Source: an uncultured Bacteroidota bacterium (GTDB lineage: Bacteria > Bacteroidota > Bacteroidia > Flavobacteriales > Flavobacteriaceae). From it: a DNA stretch of 34,602 nt. The stretch is from the NCBI GenBank assembly GCA_913060705.1, contig CAJXTX010000011.1, positions 1-34,602 on the forward strand, read 5' to 3'. Numbering within the stretch: position 1 is the first letter of the stretch; every line of letters starts with the position of its first letter. The notes beneath the pieces are model-generated. The model was given only the letters and a program-made list of their open reading frames with translations, was not told where the DNA came from and searched no databases. The position numbers and the translations under genes are program-made. Positions 26,409 through 34,424 of the stretch are shown here, piece by piece.

Positions 26409-26462
26409 TATTTAGAGCGATTTCTTCTCGCTTCTCTCAGTAATTAATTGTTTAGATTATAG

Positions 26463-26480
26463 TAAATTTGTGTAAACAAA
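26463..26480 (+). promoter_or_regulatory. -7 element and possible operator for the TetR gene
   Basis: TAAATTTG (26463-26470) matches TAnnTTTG, 17 bases before the ATG at 26488. An inverted repeat TTTGT-GTAA-ACAAA (26467-26480) overlaps it, which would suit autorepression by a TetR-type protein. No -33 TTG sits at the normal distance. Confidence 0.45.
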
Positions 26481-26487
26481 ATTGCAA

Positions 26488-27153
26488 ATGGCAAAGTCGC
26501 AAACATCTTCTAAGAAAGAGCTAAAGAGTGTCATACTCACTGCATATATGGATGCAGTTTTGGAACACGAGGTACACCCGAAATCTGTATATAAGTTTTG
26601 CAAGTCGGCTAAGATTGATGAGGCGGCATTCTACGAGCATTATAACAGTATGGATGCAGTAGCCGCTGCTGTTTGGAGCACCTTTCATGAGAACACCCTT
26701 ACTACCCTTGAAAAGAGCAAGGAGTTTACAGGGTTTTCGAATCGTGAAAAGGTGTTGACGTATTTGTTTACCTTTTTTGAGAACCTCACCCTTAATCGCT
26801 CGTATGTGGCCTTTGTACTCTCAGAAGTTCATTCTAATTGGAAAGAGCTCAAAATGTTGAAGGCGCTAAGAACAGATTACAAAGGCTTTATTGAAGAATT
26901 AATCGCTGAAGAAAACGAGCAGAAGTCAAATGGTATCTTTAAATACAACAAGCAGTTTTTTGCGGAAGCGGCTTGGGCTCAATTCTTATTACTGCTTAAG
27001 TTTTATCTAAATGATGATTCTAAGGGCTTTGAAAAAACAGATGTCTTTATTGAAAAATCGGTGAATACCGTGTTTGACGTTTTTGATAACACTCCACTTG
27101 AGAGCGCCTTAGATCTTGGTAAGTTTCTGTTTAAAGAGTCTTTTAGTCATTAG
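26488..27153 (+). CDS. TetR family transcriptional regulator
   Basis: A 221-residue predicted regulator. The N-terminal 60 or so residues fit the TetR helix-turn-helix pattern (LTAYMDAVLEH, SVYKFCKSAKIDEAAFYEHYNSMDAVAAAVW), although less close to consensus than typical TetR. The remaining helical part is a ligand/dimer domain with many Phe and Leu. The ATG at 26488 was chosen over TTG at 26482. Its TAG overlaps by one base the GTG start of the ABC1 kinase gene (TAGTG), so the two form a coupled pair. I recall this pairing as common in Flavobacteriales. Confidence 0.85.
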   Translation: MAKSQTSSKKELKSVILTAYMDAVLEHEVHPKSVYKFCKSAKIDEAAFYEHYNSMDAVAAAVWSTFHENTLTTLEKSKEFTGFSNREKVLTYLFTFFENLTLNRSYVAFVLSEVHSNWKELKMLKALRTDYKGFIEELIAEENEQKSNGIFKYNKQFFAEAAWAQFLLLLKFYLNDDSKGFEKTDVFIEKSVNTVFDVFDNTPLESALDLGKFLFKESFSH

Positions 27154-28469
27154 TGAAGTCTACCGATCAAATTCCAACTTCAAAGCTTCAGCGTACCTCA
27201 AAACTTGTGGGTACGGGCGTCCGTCTGGGGGCTAATTACCTCAAGTATTACGGGCAGCGTCTTGTCGACGATGAACAGAAAGCGAAAGAGAAGTTGAATG
27301 AAAACAACGCCGCAGATATATACGATTCGCTGAAAGATCTAAAGGGAAGTGCATTAAAGGTCGCTCAAATGCTAAGCATGGAGCGCAATATGCTTCCTCA
27401 GGCCTATGTCGATCGCTTTTCGCTGTCTCAGTTCTCAGTTCCACCTCTTTCAGCCCCCTTGGTTCGCAAGACGTTAAAGCGCTATCTCAACGAAGATCCA
27501 GAACGTATTTTTGACTCTTTTGATTATCAAGCCATGAATGCCGCTTCAATTGGTCAGGTTCATCGCGCTACTTCAGACGGAAGAGCTCTTGCGGTGAAGA
27601 TCCAATACCCTGGTATCGCTGAAAGTATAAAAAGTGATTTGGCATTGGTGAAGCCCATTGCATTACGCATGTTTAACCTAGGAGCAAAAGAATCTGAGAA
27701 ATACTTTAAGGAGGTAGAGGCCAAATTACTCGAAGAAACCAATTACATCATTGAATTAAAACAGAGTAAAGAAATCACCCAGGCCTGTGCTCATATTGAA
27801 GGGGTTGCTTTTCCTGAGTATGTAGAGGCTTTATCTTCTGAAAGGATACTCACTATGACCTATGTAAAAGGAAAGCCTTTAGGAGAGTGGGTGAAAACGA
27901 CATTCGAACAAGAGGTCGGTGATAAGATTGGTCAGGCCTTGTGGGATTTTTACATGTTTCAGATTCACGGATTGCGCAAGGTGCATGCTGATCCTCATCC
28001 TGGAAACTTCCTTATTGGAGAAAGCAACGAATTAATTGTGATTGATTTCGGATGTATAAAAGAACTCCCAGAGGACTTTTACACACCTTATTTTGAATTG
28101 GCTGATCAAGCGACTCAATCTGATGAGTCTTTATTTATAGATAAACTTTACGAGTTAGAAATGCTTGTGCCTTCTGACGGTCCTAAAGAAGTGGAGTACT
28201 TCACTAAACTGTACAAAGATCTGTTACAACTATTCACTTCGCCTTTTAATAGGGATTCTTTTGATTTTGGTGATCCTACATTTTGGGAGGGTATCGGAAA
28301 GATGGCTGCTTTTTTCGCCAATGATGAGCAATTGAGAACGATGAACGCCAATCGCGGTTCTAAACATTTTCTCTATATGAATCGCACTTTCTTTGGTTTA
28401 TACAACCTGCTTTATGACCTAAAAGCGAAAGTCGATACCCGAGCGTTTGAGCGCTATATGATCGATTAA
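27153..28469 (+). CDS. ABC1/AarF/UbiB family atypical kinase
   Basis: A 438-residue protein of the UbiB/COQ8 family, atypical kinases or ATPases linked to quinone lipid metabolism. The start is GTG at 27153, overlapping the TetR stop; the protein begins MKSTDQIPTSKLQRTSKL. Motifs are LKVAQMLS in the place of the KxGQ motif, NAASIGQVHRA (Ala-rich loop), AVKIQYPG with the catalytic Lys, HADPHPGN and VIDFG. The canonical Gly of KxGQ is replaced by Ala. Flavobacteria use menaquinone rather than ubiquinone, so the substrate process is unclear. Co-expression with a TetR-type regulator suggests a controlled membrane or lipid function. Confidence 0.93.
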   Translation: MKSTDQIPTSKLQRTSKLVGTGVRLGANYLKYYGQRLVDDEQKAKEKLNENNAADIYDSLKDLKGSALKVAQMLSMERNMLPQAYVDRFSLSQFSVPPLSAPLVRKTLKRYLNEDPERIFDSFDYQAMNAASIGQVHRATSDGRALAVKIQYPGIAESIKSDLALVKPIALRMFNLGAKESEKYFKEVEAKLLEETNYIIELKQSKEITQACAHIEGVAFPEYVEALSSERILTMTYVKGKPLGEWVKTTFEQEVGDKIGQALWDFYMFQIHGLRKVHADPHPGNFLIGESNELIVIDFGCIKELPEDFYTPYFELADQATQSDESLFIDKLYELEMLVPSDGPKEVEYFTKLYKDLLQLFTSPFNRDSFDFGDPTFWEGIGKMAAFFANDEQLRTMNANRGSKHFLYMNRTFFGLYNLLYDLKAKVDTRAFERYMID

Positions 28470-28499
28470 TCGTACCTTCTTTGAATTAAATTTTTAGCG

Positions 28500-29507
28500 A
28501 TGTATACTTCTTTTATAAACGGACTAGGGCACTACGTACCTGAAAATCGTGTTACTAACGATGACTTGTCGCAATGGATGGAGACCAGTGATGAATGGAT
28601 TCGCGAGCGCACCGGTATTGAGGAGCGCCGTTTTGCGGTAAAGGGAGAAGATACGACGACCTCCATGGGGGTTAAGGCAGCTAAAGTGGCGATTGAACGT
28701 TCAACGGTTTCAAAAGACGATATTGATTTTATCATTTTCGCGACCCTGAGTCCTGATTACTACTTTCCAGGACCAGGAGTGTTGGTGCAGCGTGACCTAG
28801 AGATAGGCACAGTGGGAGCATTAGATGTGAGAAACCAATGCTCGGGCTTTGTATATGCCCTTTCTGTGGCCGATCAATTCATTCGCAGTGGCATGTATAA
28901 AAATATACTCGTTATTGGTTCTGAACTGCATTCCCATGGTCTAGATATGACCACGAGAGGAAGATCGGTATCGGTTATTTTCGGAGACGGTGCGGGCGCA
29001 GCGGTGGTATCGAGAAGTGATAGCGATCAAAGCCAGATATTATCTTCACACTTGCACTCCGAAGGGCAACATGCAGAAGAATTGGCCCTCATTGCCCCAG
29101 GAATGGGTAAGCGATGGGTATCTGATATTCTAGCAGATAACGACCCTAACGATGTTTCGTATATGCCTTATATGAATGGCCAATTCGTATTTAAGCATGC
29201 AGTTGTTCGTTTTGCTGAAGTCATTCATGAAGGGCTTTCTCACAATGGCTTATCTACCGAAGATATAGACATGTTGATTCCTCATCAGGCGAATCTACGT
29301 ATTGCTCAATTCATTCAAAAGAAATTCAAGTTGAGCGACGATCAGGTGCACAACAACATCATGAAATACGGTAATACCACTGCGGCATCGATTCCAATAG
29401 CGCTTACCGAGGCATGGGAGTTGGGTAAGATCAAAAGAGGCGATCTTGTGGTGTTGGCCGCATTCGGGTCTGGATTCACCTGGGGTAGTGTGATTATGCG
29501 TTTTTAG
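28500..29507 (+). CDS. 3-oxoacyl-ACP synthase III family protein (FabH-like)
   Basis: A thiolase-fold condensing enzyme that joins acyl-CoA with malonyl-ACP in fatty acid initiation. The protein has 335 residues. The triad is Cys114 (RNQCSGF), His262 (PHQANLR) and Asn292 (YGNTTAASIP). The N-terminal WIRERTGIEERR is typical. It could be the housekeeping FabH or a paralogue for specialised lipids; the usual fabH neighbours plsX and rpmF are absent here, which favours a paralogue. It follows the ABC1 kinase gene by 30 bases and overlaps the convergent symporter gene by 14 bases. Confidence 0.9.
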   Translation: MYTSFINGLGHYVPENRVTNDDLSQWMETSDEWIRERTGIEERRFAVKGEDTTTSMGVKAAKVAIERSTVSKDDIDFIIFATLSPDYYFPGPGVLVQRDLEIGTVGALDVRNQCSGFVYALSVADQFIRSGMYKNILVIGSELHSHGLDMTTRGRSVSVIFGDGAGAAVVSRSDSDQSQILSSHLHSEGQHAEELALIAPGMGKRWVSDILADNDPNDVSYMPYMNGQFVFKHAVVRFAEVIHEGLSHNGLSTEDIDMLIPHQANLRIAQFIQKKFKLSDDQVHNNIMKYGNTTAASIPIALTEAWELGKIKRGDLVVLAAFGSGFTWGSVIMRF

Positions 29508-30966
29508 TCAGTGGCTTTTTTATCAAGAAAAGCCCTGCAAATGTCAGTAGCCCGTTTAAAGGGAGTAATTCATATCCTAATTGATACCCTCCAAGTGTTG
29601 CTGCATCAAGGCTGCCTAGTAAGGCGATAGTTGTCACAGCAAGTAGGGCGACTAGACCCACCCAACGTTCTCTGATCTGATAGGGTGTTAGAATTCCAAA
29701 AGCAAACATTCCTAAAAGCGGACCGTAAGTGTATCCGGCGATCGTTAGTAAACTATCAATGACGCTATCACTCAAGAAGTAGGTGAAACTTATAATCACA
29801 CCAATAAGTAACACGGCTATCCCTAGATGTACTTGTTTTCTTCTCTTGACCTGAATTGATTGTGGGTGCTGATCTAGGGCTAAAAAGTCTAAACAAAAAG
29901 AGGTGGTTAAGGCGGTTAAAGCACTATCTGCACTACTATATGCTGCGGCAATGAGTCCGAGAAAAAAGGTGATCCCTATGCCGAGACCAAGGGAGTGATT
30001 CAAGGCTATTTCAGGAAATAAGAGGTCTGTCTTTACTACACCATTTGATGTGGGAATAGGAATGTTTTGAACATCGCTATAGTGAAATAGAAGACTGCCT
30101 AGGAAGACGAATAGACCCGTAACTAAAATAAGAACGAGACTGAATACAATCATATTTAGTTGGGCCTCCTTCAGGTTCTTACAGCTCAAGTTCTTTTGCA
30201 TCATATCCTGGTCAAGTCCTGTCATTGCAATGGTGATGAATGCACCACCTATGAATGACTTGAAAAAATAACTCTTCTGCATGGGGTCATCGAACACAAA
30301 AACCTGGTTGTAGTTGGTGAAAGCGTCCGAGTTTATAAACGCTAGAGCAGAGGTATCTAACTGCTGTAGAATCAATACGGTGGCGAGTCCGAGTGCACTT
30401 AACATAAAAAGGGTCTGCAGGGTGTCGGTGATTACAATGGTTTTAATCCCCCCTCTAAAGGTATAGGCGTAAATGAGGGCGACAGATACGACCACGGTGA
30501 GTTCTATGGGAATTCCAAAGGATTCAAATACAAAGTGGTGCAACACGATGGCGACGAGATATAAGCGAAACGCTGCTCCTAAAACTCGTGAAAGGAAAAA
30601 GAAAAAGGCACCGATTTTTTGACTGTTGGACCCAAATCGTTCGCCTAAATATTCGTAGATCGAGCGTAACCCCATTTTATAGTAAAGCGGGAGTAGCACG
30701 TAGGCTATAATGAGGTAACCGAAAAAATACCCCAAGACGACTTGGAGATAGGTGAACTGCGTGGCGCCCACCCAACCCGGAACCGAAATAAAAGTAACAC
30801 CTGATAATGAAGCCCCTACCATTCCGAAGGCTACTAGGTACCATTTAGAGCTTTTTCCCGCGCTATAAAAGGTTTCGTTGCTGTCGTTCTTACCCGTGAA
30901 GTAAGAAATGAGAAATAAGAGTCCGAAATAGAGTAGAAGAAGTATACTGATTTGGATCGAAGTCAT
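29494..30966 (-). CDS. Sodium:solute symporter family transporter
   Basis: A 490-residue inner-membrane protein with about 13 hydrophobic helices (LeuT-type fold). It contains the SSS N-terminal pattern ETFYSAGKSSKWYLVAFGMVGASLSGVTFISVPG and GLDQDMMQKNLSCKNLKEAQLN. Sodium-site-like stretches lie around FLGLIAAAYSSADSALTALTTSF. The substrate cannot be told; Bacteroidota relatives are annotated for sugars, proline or sialic acid. The start ATG is at 30966. The 24 bases to the divergent recR start leave almost no room for two promoters. Its last 14 bases overlap the 3' end of the fabH-like gene. Confidence 0.93.
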   Translation of the reverse strand: MTSIQISILLLLYFGLLFLISYFTGKNDSNETFYSAGKSSKWYLVAFGMVGASLSGVTFISVPGWVGATQFTYLQVVLGYFFGYLIIAYVLLPLYYKMGLRSIYEYLGERFGSNSQKIGAFFFFLSRVLGAAFRLYLVAIVLHHFVFESFGIPIELTVVVSVALIYAYTFRGGIKTIVITDTLQTLFMLSALGLATVLILQQLDTSALAFINSDAFTNYNQVFVFDDPMQKSYFFKSFIGGAFITIAMTGLDQDMMQKNLSCKNLKEAQLNMIVFSLVLILVTGLFVFLGSLLFHYSDVQNIPIPTSNGVVKTDLLFPEIALNHSLGLGIGITFFLGLIAAAYSSADSALTALTTSFCLDFLALDQHPQSIQVKRRKQVHLGIAVLLIGVIISFTYFLSDSVIDSLLTIAGYTYGPLLGMFAFGILTPYQIRERWVGLVALLAVTTIALLGSLDAATLGGYQLGYELLPLNGLLTFAGLFLIKKPLTKNA

Positions 30967-30978
30967 GGGTGTTCGCCG

Positions 30979-30986
30979 TATTTTTG
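30979..30986 (+). promoter_or_regulatory. -7 element directly before recR
   Basis: TATTTTTG matches TAnnTTTG and ends only 4 bases before the recR ATG. A TTTG at 30951-30954, inside the divergent symporter gene, lies 24 bases upstream, slightly beyond the usual -33 spacing. If used, transcription would begin at or next to the start codon. Confidence 0.5.
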
Positions 30987-30990
30987 ATTT

Positions 30991-31596
30991 ATGGAATACG
31001 GTTCTAAGTTATTGGAAAAAGCGGTAGATCACATTGCCCAGCTTCCGGGTATTGGAAAAAGAACCGCGTTGAGGTTGGCCCTTCATTTACTTCAACGTCC
31101 AGAAACTCAAGCCTTAGATCTCGCGGATGCGCTGAAATCTTTGCGCTTAGAAATTCGACATTGTAAAAAATGCAATGCGCTCTCTGATGATGAGCTATGC
31201 GTTATTTGCTCCGATCCAAGGCGCGATGAACGACTGGTTTGTATTGTAGAAGATATCCGAGATGTGTTGGCCATTGAGGCTACGGCCGAATACAAAGGAC
31301 TGTATCACGTATTGGGAGGTAAAATTTCGCCTATGGACGGAATAGGTCCTTCAGATCTTTCTATTGCGGGTCTCGTAGATCGATTGAAAACAGAGGCTGT
31401 AGATGAGGTGATTTTTGCATTAAGCGCCTCAATGGAAGGAGATACGACGCAATTTTATATCCACAAACAGCTCAAAGAATTTTCAGTCAAGTGCAGTACG
31501 CTAGCGAGAGGCTTGGCTGTGGGTGATGAGCTGCAATACGCGGATGAAATTACACTTGGCCGCAGTATCAGTAATCGCGTTTTACTGCAAGATTAG
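30991..31596 (+). CDS. recR: Recombination mediator RecR
   Basis: RecR works with RecO and RecF to load RecA at gaps in DNA. The protein has 201 residues, the standard length. A helix-hairpin-helix [17 protein letters not shown] starts at residue 18. The C4 zinc finger has Cys58, Cys61, Cys70 and Cys73. The TOPRIM domain starts at [16 protein letters not shown], with the Walker-B-like [17 protein letters not shown] following. Only 24 bases separate it from the divergent symporter gene. It is followed 27 bases later by the E2 gene. Confidence 0.99.
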   Translation: MEYGSKLLEKAVDHIAQLPGIGKRTALRLALHLLQRPETQALDLADALKSLRLEIRHCKKCNALSDDELCVICSDPRRDERLVCIVEDIRDVLAIEATAEYKGLYHVLGGKISPMDGIGPSDLSIAGLVDRLKTEAVDEVIFALSASMEGDTTQFYIHKQLKEFSVKCSTLARGLAVGDELQYADEITLGRSISNRVLLQD

Positions 31597-31610
31597 TTGA
31601 ACTGAATTCC

Positions 31611-31618
31611 TAAATTTG
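31611..31618 (+). promoter_or_regulatory. -7 element directly before the E2 gene
   Basis: TAAATTTG matches TAnnTTTG and ends 5 bases before the ATG at 31624, so a transcript from it would be leaderless or nearly so. No -33 TTG is seen at 17-23 bases. Confidence 0.45.
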
Positions 31619-31623
31619 CCTTT

Positions 31624-33015
31624 ATGCCAAAGATTGAAGTTGTCTTACCAGAGATGGGTGAGGGTGTTGTTGATGCCACGGTGATCGCCTGGCTGAAAAA
31701 CATAGGGGACACTGTTGCCGTTGATGAGGCAGTGGTAGAAGTTGCCACCGACAAGGTAGATTCTGAGGTAGTTTCAGAGGTTTCAGGCACTATTGTTGAA
31801 CTTTGTGCAAAAGCAGATGATGTGGTTAAGGTCGGACAGCCCTTATTCATCGTAGCTACAACCGGTTCTGAAGATGCCGTCCCTGAAAAAGCCGACCAAG
31901 AAATAAAAGAAGATTACACAGCACCAGTTGTTGATAAGGAGCCCGAGGTAAAAGGTATTGATCAGGAATCTGTGGCGCAAATAGAGCACTTTACGAAAGA
32001 GGTAAGTGCCCCGTCTTATCGTGCTGCGCCGGCTTCAAGTCATGTTAAAGGATTTCTTTCTCCCTTGGTACGCAGTATTGCTGAGCAAGAGGGATTAACG
32101 GCTGCAGAACTGGATCAAATCGAAGGAACCGGTCTAGATCATCGCATAACTAAAGATGATATACTCCTCTATATCTCTCAACGAAAATCCAGCGCTTCAG
32201 CACCGGTCGAGGTTTCTGATTCTGCACTACCCGATGCTGTTACTGAAGAAAAACCGCAACCAACTCCTGTTGCTACGAAAGCAGCTGTTCGCTTGGAGAC
32301 GGCAGAGGGCGACGAAAGAATAGCGCTCAACCGTATGGCCAAACTCACTGCAAAAAATATGATAGAGAGCGTCCTAACTTCGGCTCATGTTCAGAGCTTT
32401 ATTGAAGTAGACGTTACGAATGTGGTAGAGTGGAGAGCGAGCGTAAAACAAGAATTTGAGCGTATTGAAGGAGAGAAATTAACCTTCACGCCAATCTTTA
32501 TAGAGGCTGTTTCACGTGCTTTGAAGGCGTATCCTAAAATGAACATACAGTTCGATGGAGAAAACGTGATCCAGAAGAAAGCCATCAATATAGGAATGGC
32601 TGCTGCACTCGACGATGGTAATCTTATTGTTCCTGTAATACGCGAGGCAGACACCTTAAACCTTTCAGGACTTGCCCGAAAAGTCAATGATTTGGCGCAT
32701 CGCGCCAGAACGAATGCCTTAAAGCCCGGTGAGGTAATGAATGCGACCTATACGGTAACGAATATAGGTTCATTCGGAAGTGTTTTTGGAACTCCAATCA
32801 TACCGCAACCCCAGGTAGGGATACTGGCCATTGGGGCCATTCGTAAAATTCCCTCTGTGGTGGAGACTGAACAAGGTGAATTTGTAGGCATCCGTCATAA
32901 AATGTACTTGTCGCATTCTTACGATCATCGCGTAGTGAATGGAGCACTCGGAGGACTCTTTATAAAGTATATAGCAGACTATCTAGAGCAATGGGATCCA
33001 AAGAGAGCGGTTTAA
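31624..33015 (+). CDS. Dihydrolipoamide acyltransferase (E2) of a 2-oxoacid dehydrogenase complex
   Basis: E2 transfers acyl groups from lipoyl arms to CoA in a 2-oxoacid dehydrogenase complex; the branched-chain type is most likely. The protein has 463 residues. The lipoyl domain (1-80) carries Lys44 in ATDKVDSE. After an acidic/Pro-Ala linker, the E3/E1-binding domain is at about 139-180 (FLSPLVRSIAEQEGL, HRITKDDILLYI). A second linker precedes the catalytic domain (about 230-463). The catalytic His435 is in YDHRVVNG; the usual HxxxDG Asp is Asn439. It lies after recR without E1 or E3 genes nearby. Confidence 0.95.
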   Translation: MPKIEVVLPEMGEGVVDATVIAWLKNIGDTVAVDEAVVEVATDKVDSEVVSEVSGTIVELCAKADDVVKVGQPLFIVATTGSEDAVPEKADQEIKEDYTAPVVDKEPEVKGIDQESVAQIEHFTKEVSAPSYRAAPASSHVKGFLSPLVRSIAEQEGLTAAELDQIEGTGLDHRITKDDILLYISQRKSSASAPVEVSDSALPDAVTEEKPQPTPVATKAAVRLETAEGDERIALNRMAKLTAKNMIESVLTSAHVQSFIEVDVTNVVEWRASVKQEFERIEGEKLTFTPIFIEAVSRALKAYPKMNIQFDGENVIQKKAINIGMAAALDDGNLIVPVIREADTLNLSGLARKVNDLAHRARTNALKPGEVMNATYTVTNIGSFGSVFGTPIIPQPQVGILAIGAIRKIPSVVETEQGEFVGIRHKMYLSHSYDHRVVNGALGGLFIKYIADYLEQWDPKRAV

Positions 33016-33031
33016 TTTTTGAAAAAGGAAT

Positions 33032-33793
33032 ATGGCGTTAACGCTCAAAAAACCAATTTGTTTTTTTGACCTCGAGACAACGGGGACCAACATCGTTAAA
33101 GACCGGATCGTTGAAATTGCGATCCTAAAGGTTTTTCCGAACGGAAATAAGCAGCAGTTTAGCTGGCTAGTCAATCCTGAAATTGAAATCCCGGATGAGG
33201 TGGTTGCCGTACACGGTATTTCGAATGAAAAGGTGGTGAATGAGCCTACATTTAAGGCTTTATCTAAAACGATTTACGAGCTTATAAAAGACAGTGACCT
33301 CTCAGGCTTTAATTGCGATCGCTTCGACATCCCTTTGCTGGTAGAAGAGTTTTTGCGCGCCGGAATCGATGTTGACCTTAAGAAGATGGTTTCAGTAGAC
33401 GTACAGACGATTTTTCACAAAATGGAGCAGCGAACTCTTTCTGCTGCCTATAAATTTTACTGTGATAAACAGCTTGAAAATGCGCATTCGGCACTTGCAG
33501 ATACTGAGGCAACCTATGAGGTCCTTTTGGCGCAGCTTGAACGTTATGGTGATCTACCTCAAAACGTTTCTGAATTGTCTGAGTTTACGGCTAGAAGAGA
33601 TCGTGTAGATTTTGCGGGTCAGTTGGCCCTAGACGAAGAAGGAGATCCAATTTTCAACTTCGGAAAACACAAAGGAACTAAGGTGAGTGTTGTCTTAGAA
33701 CAAGAGCCTGGATACTTTGGATGGATCCTTAATGCAGACTTTCCGCTTTATACTAAAAAAGTATTGACACAAATTAAATTGGGGACCTATTAA
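33032..33793 (+). CDS. DEDDh 3'-5' exonuclease (DnaQ-like) with C-terminal DUF3820-like motif
   Basis: A 253-residue nuclease related to the epsilon subunit of DNA polymerase III. ExoI carries Asp13 and Glu15 (FFDLETTG), ExoII is GFNCDRFDIPLL, and ExoIII is HSALADTEAT with the His and Asp of the DEDDh type. The catalytic domain ends near residue 175. The C-terminal 60 residues contain FNFGKHKGTKV and FGWILNADFP, a small motif seen in DUF3820-type and exonuclease-X-like proteins. Because no polymerase domain is present, it may be a stand-alone proofreading or repair exonuclease. It starts 16 bases after the E2 gene and ends 11 bases before the FAH gene. Confidence 0.94.
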   Translation: MALTLKKPICFFDLETTGTNIVKDRIVEIAILKVFPNGNKQQFSWLVNPEIEIPDEVVAVHGISNEKVVNEPTFKALSKTIYELIKDSDLSGFNCDRFDIPLLVEEFLRAGIDVDLKKMVSVDVQTIFHKMEQRTLSAAYKFYCDKQLENAHSALADTEATYEVLLAQLERYGDLPQNVSELSEFTARRDRVDFAGQLALDEEGDPIFNFGKHKGTKVSVVLEQEPGYFGWILNADFPLYTKKVLTQIKLGTY

Positions 33794-33804
33794 ATCGTGT
33801 TGAC

Positions 33805-34416
33805 ATGAAGCTTATTTGCATCGGCAGAAATTATACTGCACATATAGAGGAGTTAGAAAATGAACGTCCGAAGGATCCGGTTATCTTCATGAAACCAGAC
33901 TCTGCGATATTACCCAAAGAACAAGATTTCTATATTCCTGAGTTTACGCAATCGTTGCATTACGAGGTTGAAGTGTTGGTAAAGATTCACAAAGTTGGAA
34001 AGCATATTGCCCCTGCATTTGCACACAAATATTACGATGAGATCAGTCTTGGGATTGACTTCACGGCTCGCGATGTGCAAGATGAACTCAAGAAAAAAGG
34101 ACTGCCATGGGAGAAGGCTAAAGCGTTCGACGGATCTGCGGTCATCGGTAAATGGGTTTCTAAAAGCAATTACGAATCTATTGATCGCCTAACGTTTAGT
34201 CTGCAAAAGAATCAAGAGGTGGTACAGCAGGCCAGTACGGAGTTGATGCTTTGGAAAGTGGATGAACTTATCGCTTACGTCTCATCTTTTTTCACCCTTA
34301 AAAAAGGAGATATTATTTTCACCGGAACCCCGGCAGGAGTAGGAACTGTTGCTTCTGGTGACATCCTTGAAGGCTTTATTGAATGCGAGTCTTTCTTCGA
34401 CTTAAAGATTAAGTAA
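33805..34416 (+). CDS. Fumarylacetoacetate hydrolase (FAH) family protein
   Basis: A 203-residue protein of the FAH fold, which includes acylpyruvases and oxaloacetate decarboxylases/tautomerases. Metal ligands can be read as Glu54 and Glu56 (HYEVEV) and Asp85 (GIDFTARD). The C-terminal GDIIFTGTPAGVG is the family signature. The protein consists of the FAH domain alone, starting KLICIGRNYTAH, so it resembles FAHD1-type enzymes. The exact substrate cannot be told. It is the fourth gene of the recR-E2-exonuclease-FAH-cinA run. Confidence 0.93.
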   Translation: MKLICIGRNYTAHIEELENERPKDPVIFMKPDSAILPKEQDFYIPEFTQSLHYEVEVLVKIHKVGKHIAPAFAHKYYDEISLGIDFTARDVQDELKKKGLPWEKAKAFDGSAVIGKWVSKSNYESIDRLTFSLQKNQEVVQQASTELMLWKVDELIAYVSSFFTLKKGDIIFTGTPAGVGTVASGDILEGFIECESFFDLKIK

Positions 34417-34424
34417 ATCGCCAT

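Larger units (their letters stand above)
26310..26411 (+). ncRNA. Candidate small RNA or leader transcript of about 100 bases
   Basis: It is bounded by the promoter at 26276-26304 and the hairpin at 26374-26408. No large ORF lies within it. It contains only the 13-codon ORF at 26326-26367. I cannot assign it to a known RNA family. It may be an independent small RNA, or an attenuator leader for the TetR gene, which however has its own -7 box downstream. Confidence 0.5.
26168..26487. other. Intergenic region between htpG and the TetR gene
   Basis: This 320-base AT-rich region between divergent genes is the longest gap in the window. The half nearest htpG shows no recognisable motif. The other half holds a complete promoter (26276-26304), a 13-codon ORF (26326-26367), a strong hairpin (26374-26408) and the -7 box of the TetR gene (26463-26470). 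Confidence 0.9.
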
